64,000 bases of DNA from contig JAUJOY010000001.1 in assembly GCA_030447385.1 (NCBI GenBank), positions 126,770 to 190,769 of the forward strand. Direction: 5' to 3'. Position numbers and translations under genes: made by a program. Positions 40,952 through 52,622 of the stretch are shown one piece after another (position 1 is the stretch's first letter; each line of letters opens with the position of its first letter). Below the pieces are notes generated by a model that was not told the DNA's origin, ran no database searches, and saw only the letters and a list, made by a program, of their open reading frames with translations. This DNA is from Mycobacteriales bacterium. GTDB taxonomy: Bacteria > Actinomycetota > Actinomycetes > Mycobacteriales > SCTD01.

Positions 40952-42553
40952 GTGGACGAGGTCCGGCTGCGCTCGCAGGTGGACTCGGCCAGCGAGGCGT
41001 TCGCCCGCAACGCCGAGGGGCAGCGCGCGCTTGCCGTCGACCTGCGCCGGCGCCTCGACGACGTGCGGGCGGGCGGCCCGGCCGCCGCGAGGGAGCGCCA
41101 CCTCGCCCGCGGAAAGCTGCTGCCGCGCGACCGGGTCGACACCCTGCTGGACCCCGGCAGCCCGTTCCTGGAGCTGTCACCGCTCGCCGCCTCGGGGATG
41201 TACGACGACGCGGTGCCTGGCGCGGGGATCCTCACGGGCGTCGGACGGGTCAGCGGCCGGGAGTGCGTCGTGGTCGCCAACGACGCCACGGTCAAGGGCG
41301 GCACCTACTACCCGATGACCGTGAAGAAGCACCTGCGGGCCCAGGAGGTGGCCCTGCACAACCGGCTGCCGTGCATCTACCTGGTCGACTCGGGCGGTGC
41401 GTTCCTGCCCGCGCAGGACGAGGTGTTCCCGGACCGGGAGCACTTCGGGCGCATCTTCTTCAACCAGGCCACGATGAGCGCGCGCGGGATCGCCCAGATC
41501 GCCGCCGTGCTGGGCAGCTGCACGGCGGGCGGCGCGTACGTCCCCGCGATGGCCGACGAAGCCGTCATCGTGCAGAACCAGGGCACCATCTTCCTCGGTG
41601 GCCCGCCGCTGGTGAAGGCGGCCACGGGAGAGGTCGTGACCGCCGAGGAGCTCGGGGGCGGGGCGCTGCACGCACGCGTCTCCGGCGTCACCGACCACCT
41701 CGCCGACGACGACCCGCACGCGCTGCGCATCGTCCGGCGCATCGTGTCCACGCTCGCACCTCGGGCGACGCTGCCCTGGGAGCGCATCGCGACCGAGGAT
41801 CCGGCGGTCGATCCGCAGGAGCTCTACGGCGTCGTTCCGACCGATGTCCGCATCGGCTACGACGTCCGAGAGGTGATCGCACGGCTCGTCGACGGGAGCC
41901 GGTTTGCCGAGTTCAAGGCGGAGTACGGCGCGACCCTCGTCACCGGGTTCGCCCGGCTGCACGGCCATCCGGTCGGCATCGTCGCCAACAACGGGATCCT
42001 GTTCAGCGAGTCCGCCCTGAAAGGCGCCCACTTCGTCCAGCTGTGCGACCAGCGGGCGACCCCGCTGCTGTTCCTGCAGAACATCCCCGGGTTCATGGTC
42101 GGCCGCGACTACGAGGCCGGGGGCATCGCCAAGCACGGGGCGAAGATGGTGACCGCCGTCGCCTGCGCGCGCGTCCCCAAGCTGACGGTCGTGATCGGCG
42201 GCTCCTTCGGCGCCGGCAACTACTCGATGTGCGGCCGGGCCTACTCCCCCCGCTTCCTGTGGATGTGGCCGGCTGCGCGTATCTCCGTCATGGGCGGTGA
42301 GCAGGCCGCGACGGTGCTCGCGGCGGTGGCCGGCGCCCGGTCGGGGGACTACGACCCGCAGGAGGCCGAAGCGAGGGCGGCAGCCATCCGCGAGCAGTAC
42401 GAGCTCCAGGGAAACCCCTACTACGCAACTGCCCGGCTGTGGGACGACGGCGTCCTCGACCCACTGGACACCCGGACGGCTCTCGGCCTCGCCCTGTCGG
42501 CCTGCGCCAACGCACCGCTGCCCCCGGTGTCGTACGGCGTGTTCCGGATGTGA
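40952..42553 (+). CDS. liuB: Methylcrotonyl-CoA carboxylase beta subunit (carboxyltransferase)
   Basis: 533 residues, usual length. Crotonase-fold carboxyltransferase with both halves: [29 protein letters not shown] at the start, acyl-CoA site [11 protein letters not shown] and SGTxxxGGPPL-like ([18 protein letters not shown]), carboxybiotin site [26 protein letters not shown] and [16 protein letters not shown]. The [10 protein letters not shown] and [18 protein letters not shown] segments are typical of MCC beta rather than propionyl-CoA carboxylase. Context (HMG-CoA lyase, isovaleryl-CoA dehydrogenase) supports leucine degradation. Confidence 0.92.
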   Translation: MDEVRLRSQVDSASEAFARNAEGQRALAVDLRRRLDDVRAGGPAAARERHLARGKLLPRDRVDTLLDPGSPFLELSPLAASGMYDDAVPGAGILTGVGRVSGRECVVVANDATVKGGTYYPMTVKKHLRAQEVALHNRLPCIYLVDSGGAFLPAQDEVFPDREHFGRIFFNQATMSARGIAQIAAVLGSCTAGGAYVPAMADEAVIVQNQGTIFLGGPPLVKAATGEVVTAEELGGGALHARVSGVTDHLADDDPHALRIVRRIVSTLAPRATLPWERIATEDPAVDPQELYGVVPTDVRIGYDVREVIARLVDGSRFAEFKAEYGATLVTGFARLHGHPVGIVANNGILFSESALKGAHFVQLCDQRATPLLFLQNIPGFMVGRDYEAGGIAKHGAKMVTAVACARVPKLTVVIGGSFGAGNYSMCGRAYSPRFLWMWPAARISVMGGEQAATVLAAVAGARSGDYDPQEAEARAAAIREQYELQGNPYYATARLWDDGVLDPLDTRTALGLALSACANAPLPPVSYGVFRM

Positions 42554-42560
42554 AGGGCCG

Positions 42561-44536
<1,976 letters not shown>

Positions 44537-44540
<4 letters not shown>

Positions 44541-45487
44541 GCACCCCTCTTCCGGGCCTGCCGTCGCTGGTCGAGGTCTACGAGGTCGGACCGCGTGACG
44601 GGCTGCAGAACGAGGCGTCCGTCCTGCCGGTGCAGGTCAAGGCCGAGTTCGTCCGCCGCCTGCTCGCGGCCGGTCTGTCGACCATCGAGCTCACCAGCTT
44701 CGTCCCCGCAGGCCGGGTGCCGCAGCTCGCCGACGCGGAGGAGCTGCTCGCACTCCTGGGTCCGCTGCCGGGACGCCACCCGGTGCTCGTGCCGACGCAG
44801 AAGGGCCTGGACCGGGCGCTCGCGGCCGGCGCACGGGAGATCGCGGTCTTCGCCAGCGCCACCGAGACGTTCGCGCAGAGGAACCTCCGGCGCTCGGTCG
44901 CCGGGTCCCTGGCGATGTTTCGCCCGGTGGTCACCCGCGCGCGCACCGAGGGGCTGGCTGTGCGCGGCTACGTGTCGATGTGCTTCGGCGACCCGTGGGA
45001 GGGGCCTGTCCCGCAGGCGCAGGTGGTGGACGTGGCGCTGCGGCTGCACGAGATGGGCTGCACAGAGATCTCGCTGGGCGACACCATCGGCGTCGGAACG
45101 CCGGGACAGGTCGTCGAGCTGCTGCGCGGGCTGTCCGCCGTAGGGATGGCGATCGGGCGGGTCGCGGTCCACTTCCACGACACCTACGGCCAGGCGCTCG
45201 CCAACACGCTGGCTGCGCTCCAGGCAGGAGTGACGACGGTGGACGCCTCTGCGGGTGGCCTCGGCGGCTGCCCGTACGCCGCCAGCGCCACCGGGAACCT
45301 GGCGACCGAGGACCTGGTGTGGCAGCTGCACGGGCTCGGCGTCGACACCGGCATCGACCTCGACGCGCTGGTCCGCACGAGCGTGTGGATGGCCGAGCAG
45401 CTCGGCCGGCCGAGCCCCTCCCGGGCGCTCGCGGCCCTCGCCGCGACGTCAGCCTCCCCCTCTGCGGCGAACGAGAAGAGCTGCTGA
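44537..45487 (+). CDS. liuE: Hydroxymethylglutaryl-CoA lyase
   Basis: 316 residues. HMGL-like TIM barrel: EVGPRDGLQNEASVLPVQVK (catalytic Arg/Asp, metal site), FVPAGRVPQLADA, VHFHDTYGQALANTLAALQ (metal His pair) and GGLGGCPYAASATGNLATEDLV with the lid cysteine of HMG-CoA lyases. Cleaves HMG-CoA to acetoacetate and acetyl-CoA, the last step of leucine breakdown. Overlaps both neighbours. Confidence 0.93.
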
Positions 45488-46638
45488 TGCTCGACACCCG
45501 GCTGACCGACGAGCAGCAGGCCCTTCAGGACACGGTGGCGCAGTTCGCCCGCGAGGTGGTCGCGCCGGTCTCCTACCACCACGACAGCACCAAGACCTTC
45601 CCGTACGACGTGGTTCGTTCGATGGCGCAGATGGGCCTTTTCGGCCTGCCCTTTCCGGAGGAGTACGGCGGCATGGGCGGCAACTACTTCACGCTGTGCC
45701 TCGCCCTCGAGGAGCTGGCCCGGGTGGACCAGAGCGTGGCCATCACCCTCGAGGCGGCGGTCTCGCTGGGGGCGATGCCGATCTACCGCTACGGCACCGA
45801 GCAGCAGAAGCAGCAGTGGCTCCCCCTCCTGGCCTCCGGCGCCGCTCTCGGCGCTTTCGGGCTGACCGAGGCGGGTGGGGGAAGTGATGCCGGCGCCACC
45901 CGGACGACAGCTCGGCTGGAAGACGGCAGCTGGGTCGTCTCCGGGACCAAGGCCTTCATCACCAACTCCGGCACGGACATCACCCGGCTCGTCACGGTCA
46001 CCGCCGTGACGGCCACGAACGGTGAGGGCAAGAAGGAGATCTCCTCCATCCTGATACCGGTCCCGACGCCGGGCTTCTCCGCCGGCCCGGCCTACGACAA
46101 GGTCGGGTGGCACGCCTCGGACACCCACCCGCTCACGTTCGAGGACGTCCGCGTGCCGGAGGAGAACCTGCTCGGGTTGCGCGGCCGGGGTTTCGCCAAC
46201 TTCCTGCAGATCCTCGACGAGGGGCGCATCGCCATCAGCGCGCTTGCGGTAGGCGCCGCGCAGGGGTGCGTCGACGAGAGCGTGCGCTACGCCCGGGAGC
46301 GGGAGGCGTTCGGCAGGCCGATCGGGCAGAACCAGGCGATCGCCTTCAAGATCGCGCGCATGGAGGCGCGGGTGCACGTCGCGCGTACGGCCTACTACGA
46401 CGCCGCGGCCAGGATGCTGGCGGGGCTGCCGTTCAAGAAGGCCGCCGCGATCGCCAAGATGGTGTCGGGGGAGGCGGCCATGGACAACGCCCGGGACGCG
46501 ACGCAGGTGCACGGCGGATACGGTTTCATCAACGACTACCCCGTCGCCCGGCACTACCGCGACAGCAAGATCCTCGAGATCGGCGAGGGGACGACGGAGG
46601 TGCAGCTCCTGCTCATCGCCCGCGAGCTCGGGCTGTAG
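45487..46638 (+). CDS. liuA: Acyl-CoA dehydrogenase, probable isovaleryl-CoA dehydrogenase
   Basis: 383 residues. Conserved ACAD features: FGLTEAGGGSDAGATRT and WVVSGTKAFITNSG (FAD/substrate), REREAFGRPIGQNQAIAFKIA, and the C-terminal ATQVHGGYGFINDYPVARHYRDSKILEIGEGTTEVQ. The catalytic base position is Glu in IGEGT-adjacent or DARDA-type segment and cannot be fixed by eye. Position in the operon with MCC and HMG-CoA lyase supports isovaleryl-CoA as substrate. Start overlaps the lyase stop (TGATG). Confidence 0.88.
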   Translation: MLDTRLTDEQQALQDTVAQFAREVVAPVSYHHDSTKTFPYDVVRSMAQMGLFGLPFPEEYGGMGGNYFTLCLALEELARVDQSVAITLEAAVSLGAMPIYRYGTEQQKQQWLPLLASGAALGAFGLTEAGGGSDAGATRTTARLEDGSWVVSGTKAFITNSGTDITRLVTVTAVTATNGEGKKEISSILIPVPTPGFSAGPAYDKVGWHASDTHPLTFEDVRVPEENLLGLRGRGFANFLQILDEGRIAISALAVGAAQGCVDESVRYAREREAFGRPIGQNQAIAFKIARMEARVHVARTAYYDAAARMLAGLPFKKAAAIAKMVSGEAAMDNARDATQVHGGYGFINDYPVARHYRDSKILEIGEGTTEVQLLLIARELGL

Positions 46639-46657
46639 GCGACCGCCCTTCTTCGGC

Positions 46658-47377
46658 TCAGGCGCCAGTCACGGCGTAGCGGGCCAGCAGGACACCGTCG
46701 CCGTCGATGAGGTGGCGCAGCTCCAGCTGCTGCGGAGCCGTCAGCGCCGTCGGGAGCAGGTGCGGTGCGGCTCCCAGCAGCAGGGGCGTCAGCGTCAGGC
46801 ACAGCTCTTCGACGAGGCCCCGCTGCAGCAGTGCGGCGAGAAGCTGCGGGCCTCCCTCGCACAGCAGCCGGGTGAAGCCGCGCTCGTGCAGGGCGCAGAC
46901 GGCGGCGGAGAGGTCGACGTCGTCCTCGCCCGCCACGACGACCTCGGTGACTGCGGAGAGGCGGGACTTCCTGTGCCGGTCAGCGGACGCGCAGGTGACG
47001 ACGAGTGACGGCCCGGAGAAGCATCGGTCTGCCGGATCGAGGTCCAGCGACCGGCTCACAGTCACCAGGGGGGGTACGGGGGGCAGGCCGTGTGCGTGGC
47101 GCCACACCAGCCCGCCCGGGCGCGGCCGGACGGGCCCGTAGCCCTCCGCACGCACCGTCCCCGCGCCGACCACCACGGCATCGGCCACCGCCCGAAGGGC
47201 GTGGAACGCCGCCTCATCCGTCGGGGTGCGCAGCGGCCGGCTGCTCCCGGCGAAGGAGATCCCGCCGTCGAGCGCCACCACGAAACCCGCTCGCAGGCAT
47301 GGGCTCGTCTGCCCGGAGTAGATCTCGTGCAGGTCGTCCGGGCTGAGCTGCCGCGGGTGCGGCAGCAGCAGCCGCAC
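46658..47377 (-). CDS. RibD C-terminal/dihydrofolate reductase-like protein
   Basis: 239 residues. DHFR-fold family related to the reductase half of RibD: FVVALDGGISFAGSSRPLRTPTDEAAFHALRAVADAVVVGAGTVRAEGYGP (substrate/NADPH), LLCEGGPQLLAALLQRGLVEELCLTLTPLLLG. The deaminase half is absent. Could reduce a pyrimidine or flavin precursor, but many stand-alone members have no assigned substrate. GTG start. It converges on the leucine operon with 19 bp between stops. Confidence 0.87.
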   Translation of the reverse strand: MRLLLPHPRQLSPDDLHEIYSGQTSPCLRAGFVVALDGGISFAGSSRPLRTPTDEAAFHALRAVADAVVVGAGTVRAEGYGPVRPRPGGLVWRHAHGLPPVPPLVTVSRSLDLDPADRCFSGPSLVVTCASADRHRKSRLSAVTEVVVAGEDDVDLSAAVCALHERGFTRLLCEGGPQLLAALLQRGLVEELCLTLTPLLLGAAPHLLPTALTAPQQLELRHLIDGDGVLLARYAVTGA

Positions 47378-47380
47378 GGC

Positions 47381-48577
47381 TCAGCCCTTGCGACGCCGGA
47401 ACAGCGACGACGACTTGTCCTCCGGGCCGTCTCCGCCTGCGCCCGACTGCTCCAGCCGGGCCACCCGGTCAGTCAGCTCGTCGAGCTGCCGCTGGAGTGC
47501 AGCCACCGACGCCTCGGGCACCGACGGGGCCGACGCCGGAGCCGGTCGGGACGCTGCCGGACTCGGTCGGGACGCTGCGGGGCTCGGTCGGGACGCTGCG
47601 GGGCTCGGTCGGGACGCTGCGGGGCTCGGCCGGGACGCTGCGGGGCTCGGGCGCGGGGGCGCCGGGATCGGGCGCGGGGGCGCCGGGCTCGGGCGGGACG
47701 GGGCGGACTGCGTGGGGCTGGGACGCGACGGGCGACCGCGCCCGGGCGGCGGCTCCATGGCCTGCATCGCCGCCATCTCCGCCTCCATGGCCGCCATGTC
47801 GTCGTCCATCTCGGGCATCTCCCCGGGCCACACCGGCGGCTTGGACTTCTGGGTGGGCGGCGGCGGAGCGGACGGCCAGGCCCGAGCGCCGCCGGAGAGC
47901 TTCCCGAGCACGCCGGACCTGGTGCTCCTGGACGAGGCCTGCGGAGCAGGCGGCGCGGACGTCGGGAAGGGGCGAGCTCCCGCGCCGGCAGCCCTCCCGG
48001 GGGACCCCGCCGCGGGGGCCGGCGACGGGGAAGGCCGGCCAGTGGGGGAAGGCCGGCCAGTGGGGGAAGGCCGGCCAGTGGGGGAAGGCCGGTCGGTCGG
48101 GCTCGGCGACGGCTTGCCCTTCGACGTGGGAGAGGGCCTGCCGGCCCCTGGGGAGGGCTTCCCGACGGAGCCGATCTTGACGTTGCCACCGGTCGAGGAC
48201 CGGGACGCCGGACCAGGCTTGGCGGTGCCCGCGGGAGCCATCGCCTCACCGGGCTCGGGGTTCTCCGTGCTGGCCGGCGCATCGTCGGTGGTGACCGACC
48301 GCGAGGCCGCGCCCGGGCCCGACGTCGAGATGTCGTCGTCCGCGGGCGCCTGTCCGGCAGCCGGCTTGCCGGAGCGACGGCCCGGCTTCTCAGGAAGGGC
48401 GTTGGCCTTCTTCGTCGTGGGCGACAGACCCGCCTTGGCGGCCGTACCGCCCGGCTTTCCGACGAGTGAGGCGAGATAGGCCGCGTGGACCTCCGCCGGC
48501 AGTCGACCACGGTCGGCCACCGCGATGCCGTTCTCACGAGCCCAGGTGCGTACGTCAGCAGTGTCAGGTGAAGTCAC
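47381..48577 (-). CDS. Lsr2-like DNA-binding N-terminus fused to Pro-rich repeats and coiled coil
   Basis: 398 residues. The first about 45 residues (VRTWARENGIAVADRGRLPAEVHAAYLASL) match the C-terminal AT-hook-like DNA-binding domain of Lsr2. Then a long Pro/Ser/Gly/Arg low-complexity region with PSPTGR and RPSPAAS tandem repeats, an acidic Met-rich patch (MPEMDDDMAAMEAEMAAMQAME), and a C-terminal coiled coil (VAALQRQLDELTDRVARLEQ) ending RRRKG. No catalytic domain. Possibly a DNA-bridging or scaffold protein; I do not know a described family with this layout. GTG start, possibly leaderless. Confidence 0.75.
   Translation of the reverse strand: MTSPDTADVRTWARENGIAVADRGRLPAEVHAAYLASLVGKPGGTAAKAGLSPTTKKANALPEKPGRRSGKPAAGQAPADDDISTSGPGAASRSVTTDDAPASTENPEPGEAMAPAGTAKPGPASRSSTGGNVKIGSVGKPSPGAGRPSPTSKGKPSPSPTDRPSPTGRPSPTGRPSPTGRPSPSPAPAAGSPGRAAGAGARPFPTSAPPAPQASSRSTRSGVLGKLSGGARAWPSAPPPPTQKSKPPVWPGEMPEMDDDMAAMEAEMAAMQAMEPPPGRGRPSRPSPTQSAPSRPSPAPPRPIPAPPRPSPAASRPSPAASRPSPAASRPSPAASRPSPAASRPAPASAPSVPEASVAALQRQLDELTDRVARLEQSGAGGDGPEDKSSSLFRRRKG
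47539..47706 (-). repeat. 21-bp in-frame tandem repeat array
   Basis: Eight consecutive 21-bp units, the first five nearly identical (GGCTCGGTCGGGACGCTGCGG type, plus-strand reading, 47539-47643) and three more diverged (47644-47706). They encode the seven-residue RPSPAAS repeat of the Lsr2-like protein. Confidence 0.85.
48034..48087 (-). repeat. 18-bp in-frame tandem repeat array
   Basis: Three identical copies of GCCGGCCAGTGGGGGAAG (plus-strand reading) with a diverged fourth after 48087. They encode PSPTGR repeats in the same protein. Identity of copies suggests recent expansion. Confidence 0.85.
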
Positions 48578-48583
48578 GCCGCG

Positions 48584-48613
48584 ATACTAGGGCGTCCGCA
48601 GCCCGCGGACCAA
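48584..48613 (-). promoter_or_regulatory. Possible promoter of Lsr2-like gene
   Basis: On the minus strand, TTGGTC (48608-48613), an 18-bp spacer and TAGTAT (48584-48589), the latter 6 bp before the GTG start at 48577. The spacing implies a leaderless transcript, common in actinobacteria. Confidence 0.35.
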
Positions 48614-48870
48614 CCCCCCTCCGCGATTCCCGGAGACGGGCCACCACGGGATCTCCCCGGAGGGAGCGTGTTCTGGGCGGAAGCGGGAGAACCTGGAAGT
48701 CGGGCGGGTTCGGCTGCTTCCTTCCGCCGGGGAACGCAATGACCACGGAATGCGGGCCGAGGGAAGGGCCGACGGGAACTGCACGCCGAAAGGACCCGCC
48801 GCTGAGGCCGTCTCGGCCGCCGGCAGCGCCGGTTCCCGGAGCTCGGGTGCTCGACAGGCAGACTGTCGCG

Positions 48871-51057
48871 GTGACTGCACAACCGGCTGCCCCGACGGGC
48901 GCGCTCGCGGATGAGCTCGCCAGGGAGCAGACGGTGCTCGACCGGGCGCTGGCTCGACTCGAGGTCCTTCGGGCCGAGGCACTTCGGCGCGAGAGCGAAA
49001 GCATGCGTCAGGTCGGTGGCTCCCCCCAGGCCGTGTACGAGCGTGACGTCGCCGCCCAGGCAGCGGCGAACCGGCGGGCTGATCTCGACCTCGCGGGAGA
49101 GGGCCTGTTGTTCGGCCGGCTCGATCGGGTGGACGGCACGGTTCACCACGTCGGGCGAATGGGGCTGCGCACGAGCAGTCAGGAGCCCATCGTCCTCGAC
49201 TGGCGGGCCCCTGCTGCGACGGCCTTCTACCGGGCGACCGCGGCTGATCCCCAGGGAGTTCTGCGCCGCCGGGCGATCTCCTGCCGCCGGGACAGGGTGG
49301 TCGGCGTCGACGACGAGCTGCTCGACCCCGGGGCCGCCGATCTGCTCGAGGGCAGCGTCATGGTCGGTGATGGCGCGTTTCTCGCAGCCATCTCCCGCGA
49401 GCGCAGCGGACAGATGCGCGACATCGTCGCGACCATCCAGCGCGAGCAGGACGAAGCCGTGCGGGCTCCCGACGACGGTGCACTGCTCGTCACCGGTGGG
49501 CCTGGCACCGGGAAGACGGCCGTGGCCCTGCACCGGGTGGCCTACCTGATGTATGCCCGGCGCGAGTGGTATTCCAGACGCGGCGTCCTCGTGGTCGGCC
49601 CGACCGCGGTGTTCGTGGACTACATCAGCGCGGTGCTCCCGGCGCTCGGTGAGACCAGTGTCCGGCTGGCGAGCCTTGCCGACCTGCCGGATCTGCCGCG
49701 GGGCACTGCGGTGTGCGGACACGACTCGCCTGCCGCGGTGGCCGTCAAGGGCTCGGTGCGCATGGCGGACCTGCTGAAGAGGACCACCCGCCTGCTCGGC
49801 GGCGCCCGCCGCCTCGACGACCTGGAGATCGAGCGGTGGGGGATCTCGCTTTCCGTACGCGGAGGCGACCTCGCGCGTCGCCGGGCGCAGGTGCTGCGTT
49901 CGTCGCGCAGCCACAACAGCGGGCGAGCAGCGTTCGCCGCCGGCCTCGCCGAGCTGTGCTGGCGGGCCTGGCAGCGTCGTCCGCAGGCGACGCGCATCGA
50001 GGCCGACGAGCACGAGGACTTCCTCGGCTGGCTGCGCGCCGAGCCTGCCTTCCGCGCGGCGCTCGATGCCGCCTGGCCCGTCCTGCTGCCATGGGAGGTC
50101 CTCTCCGCGCTGCGCGCTGGTGAGGTCCCGGTGCGGCAGCTGGCGCAGGGGCTGCTGTCCGATCCCGAGATCGACGCCCTCACCCTGTCCTGGACGGGCG
50201 GGGCGCCGCTGACCGCCGCAGACGCGGCGCTCTACGACGAGCTCGCCGAGCTCCTCGGGAGCACACCCGCCGACACCGACCCGGAGGACGACGGCTGGGA
50301 CGAGATGACCGAGCTGGACGAGCGCGCCCGCGAGAGCGAGGTGACCACCTTCGCCGACCGCCATCGCCGCGCAACCCGCCAGGTGGCGCAGGAGCGGGAC
50401 TACCGCACCTACGCGCACGTCGTCGTCGACGAGGCGCAGGACGTGACGCCGATGCAGTGGCGAATGCTGGGCCGGCGGGCACGAGGGGCCACCTGGACCG
50501 TGGTGGGCGACTGGGTCCAGTCCGCCTGGCCGGACGTGCAGGAGATCCGGACCGCGCTGACCACGGTGCTCGGCCGCAGCCGCCTGCGGCAGGTCGAGCT
50601 GACCACCAACTACCGGACCAGCACGGAGGTCGCCGCTCTGGCAGGCCGGCTGCTGGGGCGGATCGACCCCTCGCTCTCGCCGCCGGTCGCCGTGCGCAGC
50701 ACCGGGGTCGAGCCGAGGCTCGTCCAGGGGAACCCGCTCGCGCTCGTGGCCGAGGAGGTCGAGGCGCTGCTCGGGCAGGTCGGCGGCTCCGTGGGAGTCG
50801 TCGCGCCGTACAGGCTCGTGCAGTCGGTCCGCGACCTGCTCCCCGGCTCCGGGCGGCTGTCGGTCGTCGACCCCTGGCAGGTCAAGGGTCTGGAGTACGA
50901 CGGGTGCGTGGTGCTCGACCCGCACGGCATCGCGCGGGAGAGCCCCCACCCGGTGGCAGGCCTGCGCAGTCTCTACGTCGCCATGACCCGAGCCACCCAG
51001 CGGCTGGTCGTGCTCAGCGAGAGCCCGCTCGAGACGCTGCTGCAGCCGGCGGGCTAG
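48871..51057 (+). CDS. HelD/HelR-like RNA polymerase-associated helicase
   Basis: 728 residues from the GTG at 48871 (an in-frame ATG at 48739 would add 44 residues of low-complexity sequence). UvrD-like SF1 ATPase: N-terminal coiled coil (LAREQTVLDRALARLEVLRAEAL), Walker A GGPGTGKTAVAL near residue 210, Walker B VVVDEAQDVTPMQWR, motif IV-VI region TTNYRTSTEVAAL and LYVAMTRATQRLVVL. The N-terminal arm and YERDVAAQAAANRRADLDLAGEGLLFGR match actinobacterial HelD/HelR, which remove stalled or rifamycin-bound RNA polymerase from DNA. Convergent with the zinc-ribbon gene; the stop codons overlap. Confidence 0.87.
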   Translation: MTAQPAAPTGALADELAREQTVLDRALARLEVLRAEALRRESESMRQVGGSPQAVYERDVAAQAAANRRADLDLAGEGLLFGRLDRVDGTVHHVGRMGLRTSSQEPIVLDWRAPAATAFYRATAADPQGVLRRRAISCRRDRVVGVDDELLDPGAADLLEGSVMVGDGAFLAAISRERSGQMRDIVATIQREQDEAVRAPDDGALLVTGGPGTGKTAVALHRVAYLMYARREWYSRRGVLVVGPTAVFVDYISAVLPALGETSVRLASLADLPDLPRGTAVCGHDSPAAVAVKGSVRMADLLKRTTRLLGGARRLDDLEIERWGISLSVRGGDLARRRAQVLRSSRSHNSGRAAFAAGLAELCWRAWQRRPQATRIEADEHEDFLGWLRAEPAFRAALDAAWPVLLPWEVLSALRAGEVPVRQLAQGLLSDPEIDALTLSWTGGAPLTAADAALYDELAELLGSTPADTDPEDDGWDEMTELDERARESEVTTFADRHRRATRQVAQERDYRTYAHVVVDEAQDVTPMQWRMLGRRARGATWTVVGDWVQSAWPDVQEIRTALTTVLGRSRLRQVELTTNYRTSTEVAALAGRLLGRIDPSLSPPVAVRSTGVEPRLVQGNPLALVAEEVEALLGQVGGSVGVVAPYRLVQSVRDLLPGSGRLSVVDPWQVKGLEYDGCVVLDPHGIARESPHPVAGLRSLYVAMTRATQRLVVLSESPLETLLQPAG

Positions 51058-51638
51058 TCGCAGCCGCACACGCCGGACGCCGAGCGCACCTGGAAGCAGT
51101 GCGGGCACGTCTGCGACTTCAGCGTCGCCTTCTCCACCGCCGCCTCCTTCGCGAGCGTGGCCGCCCTCGTTGCGGCGGCCTTCGCCGACCGCTGCTTGGC
51201 CTTCAGCTCGAGGGCGTCGCGCTCGGCCGTGAACACCGCGTGAGCGGCGATGGTGTCGGCGTTGTCCGCCTCGAAGACCCGGCGCCGGATCGTGTCGGGG
51301 ATGAAGTCCATGCTCTGCGCGCACAGCGCGACCGCGACGTCCAGCGGGCACTCCAGGGCGACGGTCTCGACCACGTCTCCGAAGACCAGGTCGCCGTCGG
51401 CGGCGACCTGGTCGTGAACCCGCTGCAGGGCCGCGTCCACCGCTGCCTGCACCTCCGGGGTGGGTCCGGCTTCGAGCGGACCGGCTGACATCCGGCCACC
51501 TTCCACGGACAGTCCTGCCACGGGACCGCCTTCCGCGGGACTGTCTGCCACGCCGGTGTCGTCCACGGTGCTCGCCTGCTTCCGCTGGGGGGTGGCGAGG
51601 GTCGGTCGCCGTGCCTGTCCTGCCTGAGTCTGCCTCAC
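51054..51638 (-). CDS. Zinc-ribbon protein of unknown function
   Basis: 194 residues; an internal ATG at about 51491 (MSAGPLEAGPTPEVQ) is an alternative start and may be the true one since the first 49 residues are low complexity. The conserved part is helical (DAALQRVHDQVAADGDLVFGDVVETVALECPLDVAVALC) with a long Ala/Lys helix, ending in a CPHC...CGC ribbon. Not recognised. Overlaps the HelR-like gene stop to stop by 4 bp. Confidence 0.65.
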   Translation of the reverse strand: MRQTQAGQARRPTLATPQRKQASTVDDTGVADSPAEGGPVAGLSVEGGRMSAGPLEAGPTPEVQAAVDAALQRVHDQVAADGDLVFGDVVETVALECPLDVAVALCAQSMDFIPDTIRRRVFEADNADTIAAHAVFTAERDALELKAKQRSAKAAATRAATLAKEAAVEKATLKSQTCPHCFQVRSASGVCGCD

Positions 51639-51651
51639 GTGGGAACGAGGC

Positions 51652-52560
51652 TCAGGCAGCCAGGGCCTGCTGCACCCGCTCGATCAGCCGGAGCAGCGCG
51701 GCGTCGACGACCTCCGGCCGGGTGAGGTTGACGCTGTGACCCACTCCGGGGACGACGACCAGCTCGGCGTCCGGGAGCTCCTCCGCCATCCGGCGGCTGT
51801 GGCTGACCGGCGTCAGGCGGTCGGAGTCGCCGACCAGCAAGGTGACCTCGATGTCCTGCATGGCGGTCAGGGACGCGTGCTCGTCGTGGTCCAGCAGGGT
51901 GCGGTAGAAGGCGGCGGCCACCGGCCACGGCGTCTCCTCGAGCTGACGCTGCACCAGGCTGATCAGCTCGGGGTCGACGTCCTCGTTCCCGAACAGGTAG
52001 TGCCGGTAGTACGCGCGGGCGATCCTCGTGCCGCGCCGACGGTACCTCTCCAGCAGTGGCGCCCACAGGCGCAGCCACACCAGGATCGGCCGCAGCAGGT
52101 GAAGGCGGCGGGCGATGCGCACGGCCATGCCCAGCGGACCGGCCTCGATCAGCCCGCCCGAGGAGGTCGACATCAGGAACGCGCCGACCACCCGCTGCCC
52201 GAACAGCTCGGGCCGCTGACGGGCCAGCGCCATGACCGTCATGCCGCCCATCGAGTGCCCGAACAGCACGACGGGGCCGGGCGGGACGACCTGGTCCAGG
52301 ACCGCCCCCAGGTCGCGCCCCAGCTGGTCGATGCTCGCGTGGTGCACGTTGCCCTTGCGGCTCGCCCCGTGCCCCCGGTGGTCGTACAGCACGGCCCGCG
52401 CCCGACCGCGTACGGCCTGGCGCTGCAGCTCGAACTCCTCGAGCCGGGCGGTGAACCCGTGCACGAACACGACCGTCAGGTCGGCCAGCGGATCGGAGTC
52501 GACCTCCACGTGCAGGTCGACGCCGTCGTCGGTCCGGGCCCTCGTGACCAGCACACTCAT
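51652..52560 (-). CDS. Alpha/beta hydrolase
   Basis: 302 residues. VVFVHGFTARLEEF (oxyanion), LYDHRGHGASRKG, nucleophile GHSMGGMTVMAL, Asp in VGDSDRLTPVSHSRR and His in VPGVGHSVNL. Looks like an esterase or epoxide-hydrolase-like enzyme with a helical cap (about 150-220). No signal peptide. Separated by 62 bp from the cold-shock gene on the same strand. Confidence 0.87.
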   Translation of the reverse strand: MSVLVTRARTDDGVDLHVEVDSDPLADLTVVFVHGFTARLEEFELQRQAVRGRARAVLYDHRGHGASRKGNVHHASIDQLGRDLGAVLDQVVPPGPVVLFGHSMGGMTVMALARQRPELFGQRVVGAFLMSTSSGGLIEAGPLGMAVRIARRLHLLRPILVWLRLWAPLLERYRRRGTRIARAYYRHYLFGNEDVDPELISLVQRQLEETPWPVAAAFYRTLLDHDEHASLTAMQDIEVTLLVGDSDRLTPVSHSRRMAEELPDAELVVVPGVGHSVNLTRPEVVDAALLRLIERVQQALAA

Positions 52561-52622
52561 GGCGCCAGAATGCACGAGAGCCAGGCTCCTCGCGGAAACC
52601 GGGCTCTCGAGGGCCGACCGGA

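Noticed and set aside
47539-48087. Short regular repeats resembling a CRISPR array
   Set aside because: Periods of 21 and 18 bp with no spacers, in frame inside a protein-coding gene.
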